From assembly GCF_000002075.1 (NCBI RefSeq), contig NW_004797845.1, positions 423,351 through 487,350 on the forward strand: a DNA stretch of 64,000 bases, written 5' to 3'. Each line of letters begins with the position of its first letter. Within the stretch, counting starts at the first letter, position 1. Below are positions 47,601 to 59,900 of the stretch, one piece after another. This stretch comes from Aplysia californica. Lineage: Eukaryota > Mollusca > Gastropoda > Aplysiida > Aplysiidae. Both the position numbers and the translations under genes were made by a program. Below the pieces are notes generated by a model. The model was not told where the DNA came from and did not search any database. It was given only the letters and a program-made list of their open reading frames with translations.

Positions 47601-50600
47601 GCCACATTTGCTGTCCCATTTGTTTGAACTTGTTCATTGTTTCCTCGGCCTCAGTTCCCCAGTGTTGGTACAGGAGGTCGTGAACTTTTTCTCATGCAGC
47701 TGTTTTAGGCTGGTGTTAATCCGAGTGGGTGCGAAATGATTCATCTCATCATGTTTACTCCGTCTCGTAAGAACTGGTGTTCATGTTTTGGGAACATGAG
47801 AACGTTTATCAGGATTGTCTACTCATTCTCACATTAACAGCAAAGACCGCTTTCAAAAAGGCTGAGACAAGCTGCATTTTGTTTCCATCTTGTATTTTGG
47901 ACCAGGGAGTTTGCACTTGGTATAAAGTAGGGACAAAGAAGGGATGTGACCGTCTGGTGTAGCTTTCTCCTTTTCGTTTTTTGTGCTTGTCCTAGGGGAG
48001 ATGAAGCGGGTCTTCTCATGCTTGCTTATCGTTTGCTTAGCTCGGTGTGTCTTTTCTCTGATTCTTAGTCTGTATAAACTCTTTCCCAAACATTTAAATA
48101 TAACACTATACTGAGCTGCGACCCGTTCAATACATTGTCCCTTAGTTATTTAGGGAAAAATTTCAAACTACACCATCTCCACAAAGGAGTAGTTCCCTTG
48201 CCCCCCTTATTTAACTGTTTCAGTGCCATTTTCAACAGTCACCGAAATAAGGGTTCGGTCCAACTAAGGCAACCAATATGCATTTTGATTAACAACTCAT
48301 GTGGCTTTCAAAACTTTCAGCTAATAGACCATCTATTATAAATTTTCACTTGACATCTCAAGCAGAAAACAATTCCTTGCAGATAAAAAATTTTGAGAAG
48401 CCTTTTTGCGTGGAAGGGTAAAATTGCTATTTTTTCCCATTCAGGGCTTGGCACTTACAGGGTATGCTAGGATTTAGGGGCTGGCACTGAAAGGGTTAAG
48501 TTACTAACCTGCAGGTTTTTGTGCAACCTGCTGATATGATTAACTCATCCATACTGTGTAGTGATAACTGTTTCACTGCATGGCGAGCTCCAGAGCTGGC
48601 CATGCAGGGTTACCTCCTGATTCCCCCCGTTGTTTGACCAAGCTGTCCTTGCCTGATCAAAGTCCTGATTATTTTGCCCCTGAACCGGAACCTGACCCAA
48701 ACAGGATTGAGTATGACATCCCTGGAGGCCAGGAGGACTCTGTACGACAGACCGTCACCTTGGCTGAGGAGTTTCTTACGCTTCTCATCATTATCTTGGG
48801 TGAGTGAAAAATTTCTAGTCATCGTCTTGGGTGGGAGAAACTAATGACCCCACTTCAACAATTCCTTATCCTGTTCATTTGTTTTTTTAAAGAAATTCTA
48901 GATTTTTTTTTTGTTGAAAAAATCTTTTTAATTCTGTTTATTATCCACTTTAAATTATTTTATTTTTTTTGGTTGTCTTTTTGTTTCAAGGTATGTTTCT
49001 GGCAAGTGTGCTTTTCGTGGTCCAATTTTTAAAACTTTTTTCCTTTTTTATAGTGTGAGCATTTTCCTCAGTAAATTAAGAAAATACTGTTCTCACCACA
49101 ATGCAAAGAATAGAAGCACAAATGAAATGGGCAAATTTTTCTATCATGAAGCTCAAAAAAAAATTGCTGGAAAAGAAAAAGTAATTCTCATTTGATTGTT
49201 GATAATTTATCATTTGATAGTAAGATTGCCTTTGTAATTCTCAGAGGAACGTTACATCCCGGGTGTGGGGCAAGTGGAGAAGAAAGACACGATCAAGCGA
49301 GAAGTGATCCATCTGCTCTGTATCTCACAACAGGCTCACAGTCGCCTGAGCAAATCCTTAAATGAAGACGTAAGTCCACATATGAATATATTGATGACTT
49401 TCTTTTGTCGAGTCTCCTATTCAGAATTTAGTCAATAAATAAGAGATTTAGAGATAATTTTGAGATTCCATACCTTTCCAGAATGAAAACTGGAAAGAAA
49501 ACTGATCATTTGCTGTAAATCTGATTTTGAGCATTGTAATTTGGGATGAACTGGTCTGGTCTGGGTTTATTTTTAAAAAATGTTTTATTTTGTTGGAAGA
49601 CATGGGTGTTTAGCAGTGTTATTTTTAAAACAATTTTGTGAGAATCAGTCTGCATCCCAAGGACAGTGTCATTTTTCTGTTTAGAAATGGAATTTTATAT
49701 CATGTGTTCAATCGGTTGGATGTTCAGTCTTTGTATTCCCTTTTGCCCATAAATAAAGCACTCATTCACAGATTGTTGTCCTTTTTCACAGATTAATCAT
49801 GAGACAGGCCTTGACTCGGTGGTGAACGAAATTGCTAATTTCAAGTAAGTTCAGACTTTAATATTTCTTTTTTCTGCTTTAGTGCACTTCTCTATTTTCC
49901 CATCAGACGTACACTTACACACTTTAAAAATGGTATGCTGGTTCTCCCTGATTGCTGGGTCTTCATTGATTGATATCCTTGTCTGAAGAGTTCTCTGATA
50001 ATCTTTTCCTTTGTTTTGTCCCAACAGAAAACCACAAAGTGGGGGAAATGGCAAATTTGAGCTGAAGCCTGAATACTACAAAGAGTATTCACCATATTTC
50101 TACCACTACTACAAGGCGGAGCAGTCAAAGGTATTTTCTCAAAGAACTGAATAGCGTGCCGACTGTGCCTCAAGTTTTAAAGGAACTACTACCTTTAAAT
50201 TCAACCTAAAAGATTCTTTTGTTCTCAAAAAGATTGCATCTTCTTGAAAACACTCTAGTAGTATGTTTAAGTGTGTTTGTATTATTTTTTATAGTGTCTT
50301 TAACATGTCTAATAATAATAATAATAATTTTAACAATTGCATTTATATAGTGGATATCCAAGCTCTACAACATGCTCTATGCACTTAACAACCATTATTA
50401 CCACAGCAGAATGTAGAACATTCAGAAACATTCTCAGCTTCCTGTGAAGCATATGATGCAAGCTGTGAACTTCACTTGCTCAAACGCTAACAAACTGACA
50501 AGATCTTTCAATAGCCAGGAACCTGGGTGAAATGAGGAAAATTCGTGTAATGTACCTTTCCCAAGGACATAGCGTAGCGCCCCTTCTGGGATTTGAACCT

Positions 50601-53600
50601 ACGACCTTATGGTTGCGAGTCTGACAGCCTAACCACTAGGCCACCGACGCTACATTTATGTGTTAATGTGAATGCATAAGATTTCATTTTTTAAAAATAT
50701 ATAAGTGTTCTAAATGAACACATAAATGTTTCTATACTTCCTGTGTGTCTTCTGGTTCTGATGCACAATTTGAAAGATTTGTAAGAGCTTTTCAAAAGTT
50801 CTCTATTTTGATATATTGTACTATAGCAGTTTACCTTTTCTATGTCTAAGAAGCATTTTGAAACATATTTTTAGTCCAGAAAAATGTTTCCTCATTTAAA
50901 AGAAATCTGAGGTAAATAAGTACAACTGTCTGATGTTTAGTATTCAGTGGTTGCTCGGTATAGCACAAAATAGTCTATTGTTTTGTTTTGTCTAAATGTG
51001 TGCAAAGTTTTTATAGTGCAAAGCTTTTATTTTGTGTTAAGATGATACTTTGGCAAGCAAGATTTTTTATTTGTAAACGTCTCTTTTCAGTCTGAAGAAG
51101 TCCAGAGACAGAGAAAGAAACAGAACGAGGAAGATCAAAGTGAGGAGAATATGTTAGCTTTTTGTGTCAACGTCAAAGAATGCCTTGTTTAGTCATTTTC
51201 TTGTTTTTTAGTTTTTGTGAGCGTTTCTTTTTTTTATAGTAGATTTAAATTGTCCATGTAAGGTTTGTTTCACTGATATGCATAGGTTACATTCCTGGCA
51301 TCACTAGATTGACAAATTGAAGATGTAGAATACCTTTGCTGGTCCTGTTTTTGAGTCAGGGTCAGAGTGGTTTTGCTCAAGGCCAATCCACAGTGACTAC
51401 CCTTCTAAACATCCTTTCAGAGACATTGAGGTGCAGGTGCAAATTGTAGAACATTTTGGGTTATATCCTGAAAGCTGTGGGATAGGCAAGGCACTTATAT
51501 ATTTTATAGCAGGTGATCCCATCTTTGATCGTTGCCTAAACTCCTGACTGGTTTGTCTGCCTGGATGACTAGAGTTTAAAGAAGAAAGCCCCTAGTGCAA
51601 AGAACAGGTTCAAGTCTTTAGCCAAATGTGATTTTACCATTGATGTTCTCCTCTCCCACATAATTGAAAGGGTCTAGTGTGTCTCTGATATACCTTTCAG
51701 TTTGTTGGTTTCTACATTGTAAGATGTAAACAATATTGATGTTCCGATACTTCTGTGTGATTTCAGCAATATAAAGTATACGATGAATTGAATGTAATTT
51801 CTTTTTCTGGATGTTTTTTTGAATGTAATTTCTTTTTCTTGATGTTTTTTTCAGGTTTGCCTCCTCCCCTCCCACCTGCATTATCGTCCCAGTTCCAGGC
51901 ACTTGTCAACATTCTGCAATGCGATGTCATGATCCACTTACTCAGCATTGTCCTCCGCAGAACAGCGGCACCGAGGTCGAGGTCATGGTCAGAGGCCCAG
52001 TTTGACAGGGTATGTTCCCCATGGAGTAAAAGTAAAATGAAGTTGTTCCCACATCCGATCCGGACATTTGGGATTGCTTTGTTAGTGAGACAACTTCCTG
52101 GGCCTTCGGCATATTGTGGTAGGGTGGCCAGTTCCTTTCCATGCCACCTTTACTTCCCCAACTTGAAGTCAGGTACCTATGGAGTATACCCTTGAAATCG
52201 ATAGATGATGGAATGTTGGGCTTTAGTTTTTAGCAGATTTACCGTGCTTTTAATGGACATTGACTGCACTGTTTATGTGAACGCCAAAATAAGAAAGTAC
52301 AAATCTTAATTGGAAGTTTAGGGCATACTGAAAATTCTTTTATACTAAGACAGTGACTTTGAATCTAAAGATGTGAAATGTGCTGAAATGACAGAAAATA
52401 ATGAAAGTGTGGTCAAATAATCCCTGTTTGAGCAATGTAAAATTTTAGAGATTGTCCTATGGAGTTTAGTGTATGCCTTATTGTGCAGGAGTTAAATGAT
52501 TTAGTTGCAGTTTCAGAGTTGTGTGTGCGATGACATGGCCATTCACTTTGAATTGAACTTCTAGATTCATGCTAAACCAGCATCTGTGTTGCGATTAGGT
52601 GCTTCACCACCACATGCAGGAGATCAGAGTTCAGTTCCTGAATGGAAAGAATTTTTATCGAGTATCTCGGTCTTTCTTCAGGGATATTGTATCCCTTTCA
52701 CCTTGGGTTGGCCATGACAGGCACGGTCGAAGCCCTCCTCTGAAATGTTCTAAATTGTGTCGATGGGACGCAAAAAACTTACATTCATAATAATAATAAT
52801 AATAATAAATGACATTTACATAGCGCTCAACCCCAATTAGAGTACACAGGCTCTGAGCGCTTTACAATACAGTACATTATACAACAATAACATAAAACAT
52901 TGTGTTCTGACTAAAAGAAAATCACTCCAAATATTCATCTTACAAATTTAAAAACAAAAATGACTTCAGCTTGACATTTGAATGAATCAAAAGATTTGAT
53001 CTCTCTTCATGTACTTGGCAAAGCATTCTAGGTCTTGGGGCCTTGATATTCAAATGTCCTTTCACCCATTGTTTTAAGTTTCATAGATAGTAAAAGAAAT
53101 TCCTTTTTGTCAGCTGATGACCTTAAACTGCGAGTTGGAATGTAGTCTTAACAGATTTGATAAATATGATGGCGCATTATCATTCAAGCATTTGTGACAT
53201 AGGGTGGCCATATTGTACACAATTCTTTTCTCAACAGGAAGCCAGTGCAATGTCGGTAAAAGAGGTTTAGCAGAGTCTCGCTTCCTTTTCTGTATAACTA
53301 AACGTGAAGCATTGTTTTGGACAGTTTGAAGTCTTTTAACTTTCTCCTGTGATATTCCTGATAACAAGGAGTTACAATAATCGAGTCTTGATAAAACTAA
53401 GCGAGTTACTAGTAAAGCAGTTTACTTAGTATTGATTAGATGACATATTTTACTAATTATTCTTATTTCTAAATATATGCAGCTGATCAGATGATTTACC
53501 TCAGCCGACATTGACAAACTGGAATCAAAATAGATGCCTAGATTCTTAACTTTTCTTGAAAATTCTGCATCACCAATTGTCATACTAATGTCCCTGTGTC

Positions 53601-53912
53601 TGGTCACCAGCAGCGAACTTACAGTGTGCTGTGTTTTGTTCTCAGGTTCTTTTCATCATTGGGTTGGCCTTACATGAGCAGATTCGTGCCTATGAGCGGG
53701 GAGACAGATCTTTTCAGTTTCTGTCCAAGGCTATGAGAAAGTCTGTGCAGGAAGCTGGCCAAGAAGGTGAGATTAGATCAATTTTATTCCTTCTGTCGGG
53801 AAGAAATTGACAAAGTGTTGTTAATGGTTTTTGCAGCACCTTGTTTTGACTTGTGCATTCACCATTCAGGCTCATTAAGCACCGGTGGGCGCACGAGGTC
53901 TCTCTTTCTCTG

Positions 53913-53987
<75 letters not shown>

Positions 53988-56900
53988 CTCTCCCTCCCTC
54001 CCCCCCTCTCTCTCTGTTTCTCTCTCTCATGCGTCAACTCTTTTTTATTCTAAAACCATTGCAGATGTCGATCTGTGTGTTGCGAATAATGCACGGGAGT
54101 CAGCATGCACTTTTAATTGTATAAAAAAACAGGGGGTTTACTTCATATATTCTGTTTAAGTTAGATGAGGGTTTTTTTTGGGTGTTTTTTTTATCTCTGA
54201 AGCATTTTCAAGAGACAAGTTAAATGGTAAGATCAGAACACCCTTGATGTGACACTAATGAGACTGGTTCTTTAAAGTAAGGCACAACCCTGCCTTTTTT
54301 CTAAATATTTTTTTAAACCTCACATTTAGGTTAATTTGTAGAGCTGCCAGGTGCTATGCAGCAGTTGGTAGTGAATTTACAACACATGAAAATTTAGGTT
54401 CAGGTCAACTTCAGTCTGAACATAAAAAAGTAACTGAACAAAAGTGCTGTCAGTATTGAAATTTCCACAAATATTGTTAGCCCTTTGTGTCAAACTGGTG
54501 CTCAGTTTGGGATCTTATTTCCTTGTTATTGATAGTGGCTAATTAATTTTACCAAACTTGTCTTTCTGACTCCTCTAGGTGAGAGCATCCTGTCACTGCT
54601 CCAAAGCCTTGTATTTAACCCAAACCTCAGCACACAAGAGTCGAAGGATCTGTTGGCTTGGGTGTTGAGGGTAATTATACATTTGATTTTTTTCTGTAGT
54701 ACCCTTTGGCATCTTTTTGCAAACTTACTAAGGTTTGATATTTTTTTTTTTTTATTGAAAATTACTTAAGTCAGATTGGTCATGTATGTGAAGAAGTTTT
54801 ATGGAGAGAAGTGGGTGGTTGGCGGATGCTCTGGTGTGGTTCGCTCCTTTTTTCCTATCAAACATCTATCGTCCTTAGCTCTCCTCCTTTTTTTTTGTTT
54901 GTTACTGTCTTGTAACACCTCTTATCTTCGGCACATTATTGTGTTGCAAGTGCAGTAAAACTCTTACTAAAACTAAGGTAAAGAGAGAACAGGAACTCGT
55001 GTATGAAGCAAACTTTTCACAACACAGAACTGCAGGTTACTCATTGTAATTATAGTGTAACTGTACCAGAAAGTAGACCTACTTTTGCCAGGAACAGAGG
55101 AGAATTGCAGATGTACTGAGAACACATTTTAACAAAAGACCACACTGCTGGTCTGAAAATCACATGCATAGAGTGATGTGTCAGTGATCATTTAAAGATC
55201 GTTTTAGAATTGCAGTTAATATATATTTTGTGGAGACAGTTGAGGTTTTACGGCGCTCACAACTGCATAAGGTCATATGAGCGCCAGAAGATTAGAGGTG
55301 TTACAAGAGAGTAACAAACATAAAAAAGCAGGAGAGGAGATAATGACAATAGATGTTTGATAAGAAAGAAGCAGCAAACCACCCCAGAGCACCCGCCAAC
55401 CACCCACAGATTAGGAATAAAGAATAAAGAAGTTTGAATGGAGGTAGGTTGTTTTTTTCACTAAAATGTACCACTCTTCAAGTATAACTCTGGTGCCATC
55501 TGAAGAAATAGAAAGGCCTGCTGCTTGGGCAACTACAGTAACAACAGCTGCATGCTTAAAAGTGTGTTAGTTCAGTTTACATTGTCAAAGGATCTAGATT
55601 TCAGGACTTCTGATTTATGCATTGTCTGTGGTCTTTAACAGTGGGATGTTTTTTGTTGAAGATTCAGGATACCACAAATAAGAAGAAGAGTTGGGTAGTA
55701 TGCTTACAATTTGAACTGGGATTGACAAGTGTGAAGTAAGAATATATTTATTTTCGGTGAATTTTGTGTTCTAGATTTTCAAACCATTATGGGTTGTGTA
55801 GTATGTCAACATTTGAATGTTATTTCTCTCCCTGACAGAAATTTGCTGAGGCCCTCAAAGTCCTCGATGAGCCAGTAGCTAAAGAGCATGTGGACAGCAT
55901 TGCCAAATGTACAGACCTGCGTTCAGATGCTGAACGCAAAAAGCGAGCTCTGGCTGCAGCCAAGCGAAGGGCCAAGGTCATGGCTCAGATGGCCAAAATG
56001 CAGAAAGACTTTATTGCTGAAAATGCTGAACTGTTTGAGAACACAAGCACAGAGGTAAGAGTCAAGCTGAGGGAACAGGTATTATCTTTGTCTTTGCATG
56101 ACATGTTATATACAGACTCTTTCATAAAGGAGCGATATATTTTTTATTTTTTCATTCAATATCCAATATTTCAGCATTTTAGTCATATATAAGTACAAAA
56201 GATGATTTTACGTATATACCCTCTAAGGTGTGATGTCTTTTTTGGTTCAGTTTAAAAAAATGATTTTTAGTTCTTTCATTTCAGGATTTTTCTCTCACCA
56301 AAAAATGCACCACCACGGTTGTGGAAAGTTTGATAGCCTTCAGTTTGCAAATGTTTGTATTTGTGCATTATGGGCCTTTGTTTTCTGGTCTTTATCTCAA
56401 GTCCAATCTAAAGTCAATCGAAATGCCGGTTGGAATTGGAATTGAGTATACACTAGATGTCTCTGTTCTGAAGTTAATGGCATGTCAGGTTTGAAAGTGG
56501 AAGTTCATCGTCCCAAGTTGGAATTTTGTCTTTATTTTCAACCCTTGAGGATGGATTTGTACTTGTGTTCTTTATTTTATGTTCCCTATGTTTGAATCCC
56601 TAGTCAAGTGAAATGCCTATTGAGATGGAAGTTGGGGATCTACCAGCATCCAGTGACGATACCCTCATCGCCCTGGGCCCCCACCAGAGCTCCCTGAAGG
56701 TTACAGGCCCGCTCTCAGTCACCTGCATCCTGTGCCAGGAAGAGCAGAGGATTTCTCACTCAGGTCGTGCCATGGTGCTCTCCGCCTTTGTGCAGCAGTG
56801 AGTTTCTCATCAATTTATTTTGTGTGTAGGTTCAGCCAGTAAGAGTAGCGACTTGTCAGAGTGTGGAGAAAAAATAGTCATATGTTAGTGTTTTTGTGCC

Positions 56901-59900
56901 CAACTCTCAAAGATAATGTTGAGTTAAAGCATTATTTGGCTCAGTTGGTGCAGGGGTGCTTTCTGTTTGTTGTTTTTTTTTGGTAGGATGATATTTGTAA
57001 GTTTCTGTAATTTGTAGGAAGATAAAATGTTCGGGAAAATGGTCTCCTTTTTCTTTTATTTGGGAATTTTTATTTTTCTCAGAATGTCGCATTAACATAT
57101 CCTTCTGTTGTTTCTATTCACGTGCATTCTCTTTTTCAGCTCTGGAAACTATAATTATGTCAAAAATTCAAAATTATTCTCTGTAACACAAACAGACAAC
57201 TACCAGCCTAATAACTTGTGTGTGCGTCTTCATGCTCTTTATTTCACAATCAGTATTTTGTATAAATAACCCAACCTCTTTGCTTTATTCTTCTGCATTG
57301 GCCATCTTAAAGACCTCATCATATATAATCTCTCTGACTGCACTGTGTTCCCCAGGTCCACTGTGCTGGCTCAGCACAAGCGCGTACACTTGACGGGCAA
57401 GGAGGAGCATGACCCCCTGTTCATGCCCTCTGACCTCAGCAATGGAACTCACACCAGCTCCTGTGGGCATGTCATGCATCATGAGTGCTGGCAAGGGTAG
57501 GCTCTTTGTTCATGATATGAAAGTGGCAGCTCGTGTGTGCACTCTATTGGTATTTGCCTTCCTTTACTTCTTGTCAGGGTTACTGTTGTCTTTATCTGTT
57601 CCCTGGTGATATATCTGCCTTCTGTCGGAGAAAGAATGAACAGTTGCAAAGGCTGATTTTTCCCACCTTTACAATGTCACTTTTCCTCACGAGGAAAAGG
57701 TTTATAGCACCATAGAAATAGATTAATTAACGAAACAGACTTGTACCAAGTTTTATATTTTGGATGTTTGTCTTTGTGATATGGCAGTTTTACACTAGAA
57801 CTAGACACTGCTGAAGTTGAAAAGGCAGAAAGAGTTCTTCCTGTGTTAAAAAAAAGGTATTGAGATCTAAAAGATGAAAGTTTATCAAAGCTATAGGAAC
57901 AGTGGCCTGTTTTAGAATCAAATGAGTACTTCGTGGATGCTCTGTTGTTTTCTGATTCTTATACTTTATTCCGAGGATGCTTTTGTCTTAACATGTTTTG
58001 TAAGTAATGTTGCCATTTTCATGCTGATGTGTGGTAAAATTCACCGCGAAAACAAAATACTGCATTGCTTTAGTGTGACAGTGTATCCTGTAGAATGATG
58101 TTTTTTTGCTTCGTTTCGTGTATGTTCCCTGAGTTTTTTGTAGTTATGTGTAAGTAGTGTATTTGTCATAATGAGAGGGAGAGTAAGTAGATGAGTTGTA
58201 GGAGGAGAAAAAGAGCAGTAGGCCTACAAAGACAGAGTGGGAGGGAGATTGTGATGGGTTGATGGGATAATGTATGTGAACATTGTGTTGTAGGAGCTGG
58301 TGAAAGCACACTGTTAGCTTCTTGTAATGAGCAATCATAAAATATATTTCATCTTATGTTATTTTTTAGTTCGTGTGTCTTTTTCAATCTGCAGGTTTTT
58401 TACAAACATTGTGAACCGGGAACGGCGCCGTCCCATGCGCTTCAGACACAGTTTCAGCTACGACATTGACCGCATGGAGTACCTGTGCCCTCTGTGTGAG
58501 GGGCTCAGTAACACGGTCATCCCTCTTGTACCTGCACTGCACACCTTGGTCAGTGACAGGTAGGTTACGTGGCGCTGAATGCCATTTCTTGTTATTTTGC
58601 ATTGATTCTGCTATTTTTCTCTATGATGCCTGACGTCACATTACGACAGTGTTACTTTAAGCATGTCATGGGGCACATAGTTTATTGTCTCAGGACATGA
58701 ATTGCATATCAGTAGAAATATGTTATTTGTTGTTTTTATATCCAAGATTATCCTTAGTTTACTTGAATTATAATAGTGAAAGCAACATTTGTACCTTATC
58801 TAAGGCTAGTGGAACATTTTTTTGCTGGTCAGTTTCTGAACTATGTGTATGAAACAATGCAAATTTTATGTCTGTATGTTGTTTAGGGATAAAAAGACAG
58901 TTGAACTGAAATTTGACGACTGGCTGGATGGCATCCAGAAAACTGTGGTCAACAGCATTAAGGAGGCAGAGGACAAGGAGTCCAAAGGTAAAGCGCTTCC
59001 TTGGGTTGCACTAATGGGGATGGCAGCCTCTTTGTACTATAGGAGTTGATAACAGAGTTTCTGTTTTAGATTTTGGTGTCAGTCAGGACAAGCTGGTGTT
59101 TGGAGAAACACAAGATTGTTTTTCATTTATGATGTTTGATTTTTTAAAAGGTTTCTTTTTTATCATTTAGTATTTATTTATGTTTTCCTTTGAACTTCAA
59201 AGTAATGCCTATCTTTAGAACATTGGCTCTTTTGGTAAGGTAAGGCTGTTAACAATGGGATTTGAGATACAGAATACATTTCTTTATTTATCCCTCCATG
59301 CTAATTTTTTCCACTTTTGTGTTTGTCCTGTGGGAGGGGAGGGTGCATGTACCAGCACCCTGACATTTTGTGTGTTTGTGCCAGTGGATTTAAGGTGTTG
59401 TCTACTCCTATTTTTCCTTTCTTTATTGTCCACTATTGTGCTGACTCATTAAAAGTGCTTTCAGTATGGCTGTCTTAATATCTTTTGCCTATCTTTTAAA
59501 TGTCCTTATGCAACCTATAGTGCTTTATTATGTATGGAATCTAACCTAACCTTACAAAAATGTTTCTCGTTGCCAGATGACCTGCTGCTGTTTCAGCCGT
59601 GCCCGATCTCCACCATCTCACGCATGATGGCCGAGAGTGTGGCCAAGAACTTCCAGCTGCTGTGGGAGTACGTCTACGATGACGCCAGGTGACCTGTCCT
59701 GCTCTGATGATTAATTTTTGTTTTTGCCTTTTATAGATAATATTATTGAGGGCAAATTAGGACACTACTCCGAGTTAAGATATAAATTTGGTTTCCACAT
59801 AAGGAATTTATGTTATAGTGTCTGTGTCTTGTCTGCTGGGATGTTGTATCCTACTCGGCTTGCGTTGCCCCTAGCAAGTGTGTTTTAAGTAGCCCACTAC

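Noticed and set aside
48515-48608. Other acceptors for exon 23 (after AGs at 48514, 48561 and 48607)
   Set aside because: They look stronger, but put the following codons out of phase with the well-supported [11 protein letters not shown] segment.
53714-54159. Ser/Leu-rich and Arg/Glu-rich open frames on both strands
   Set aside because: They are translations of the TC microsatellite.
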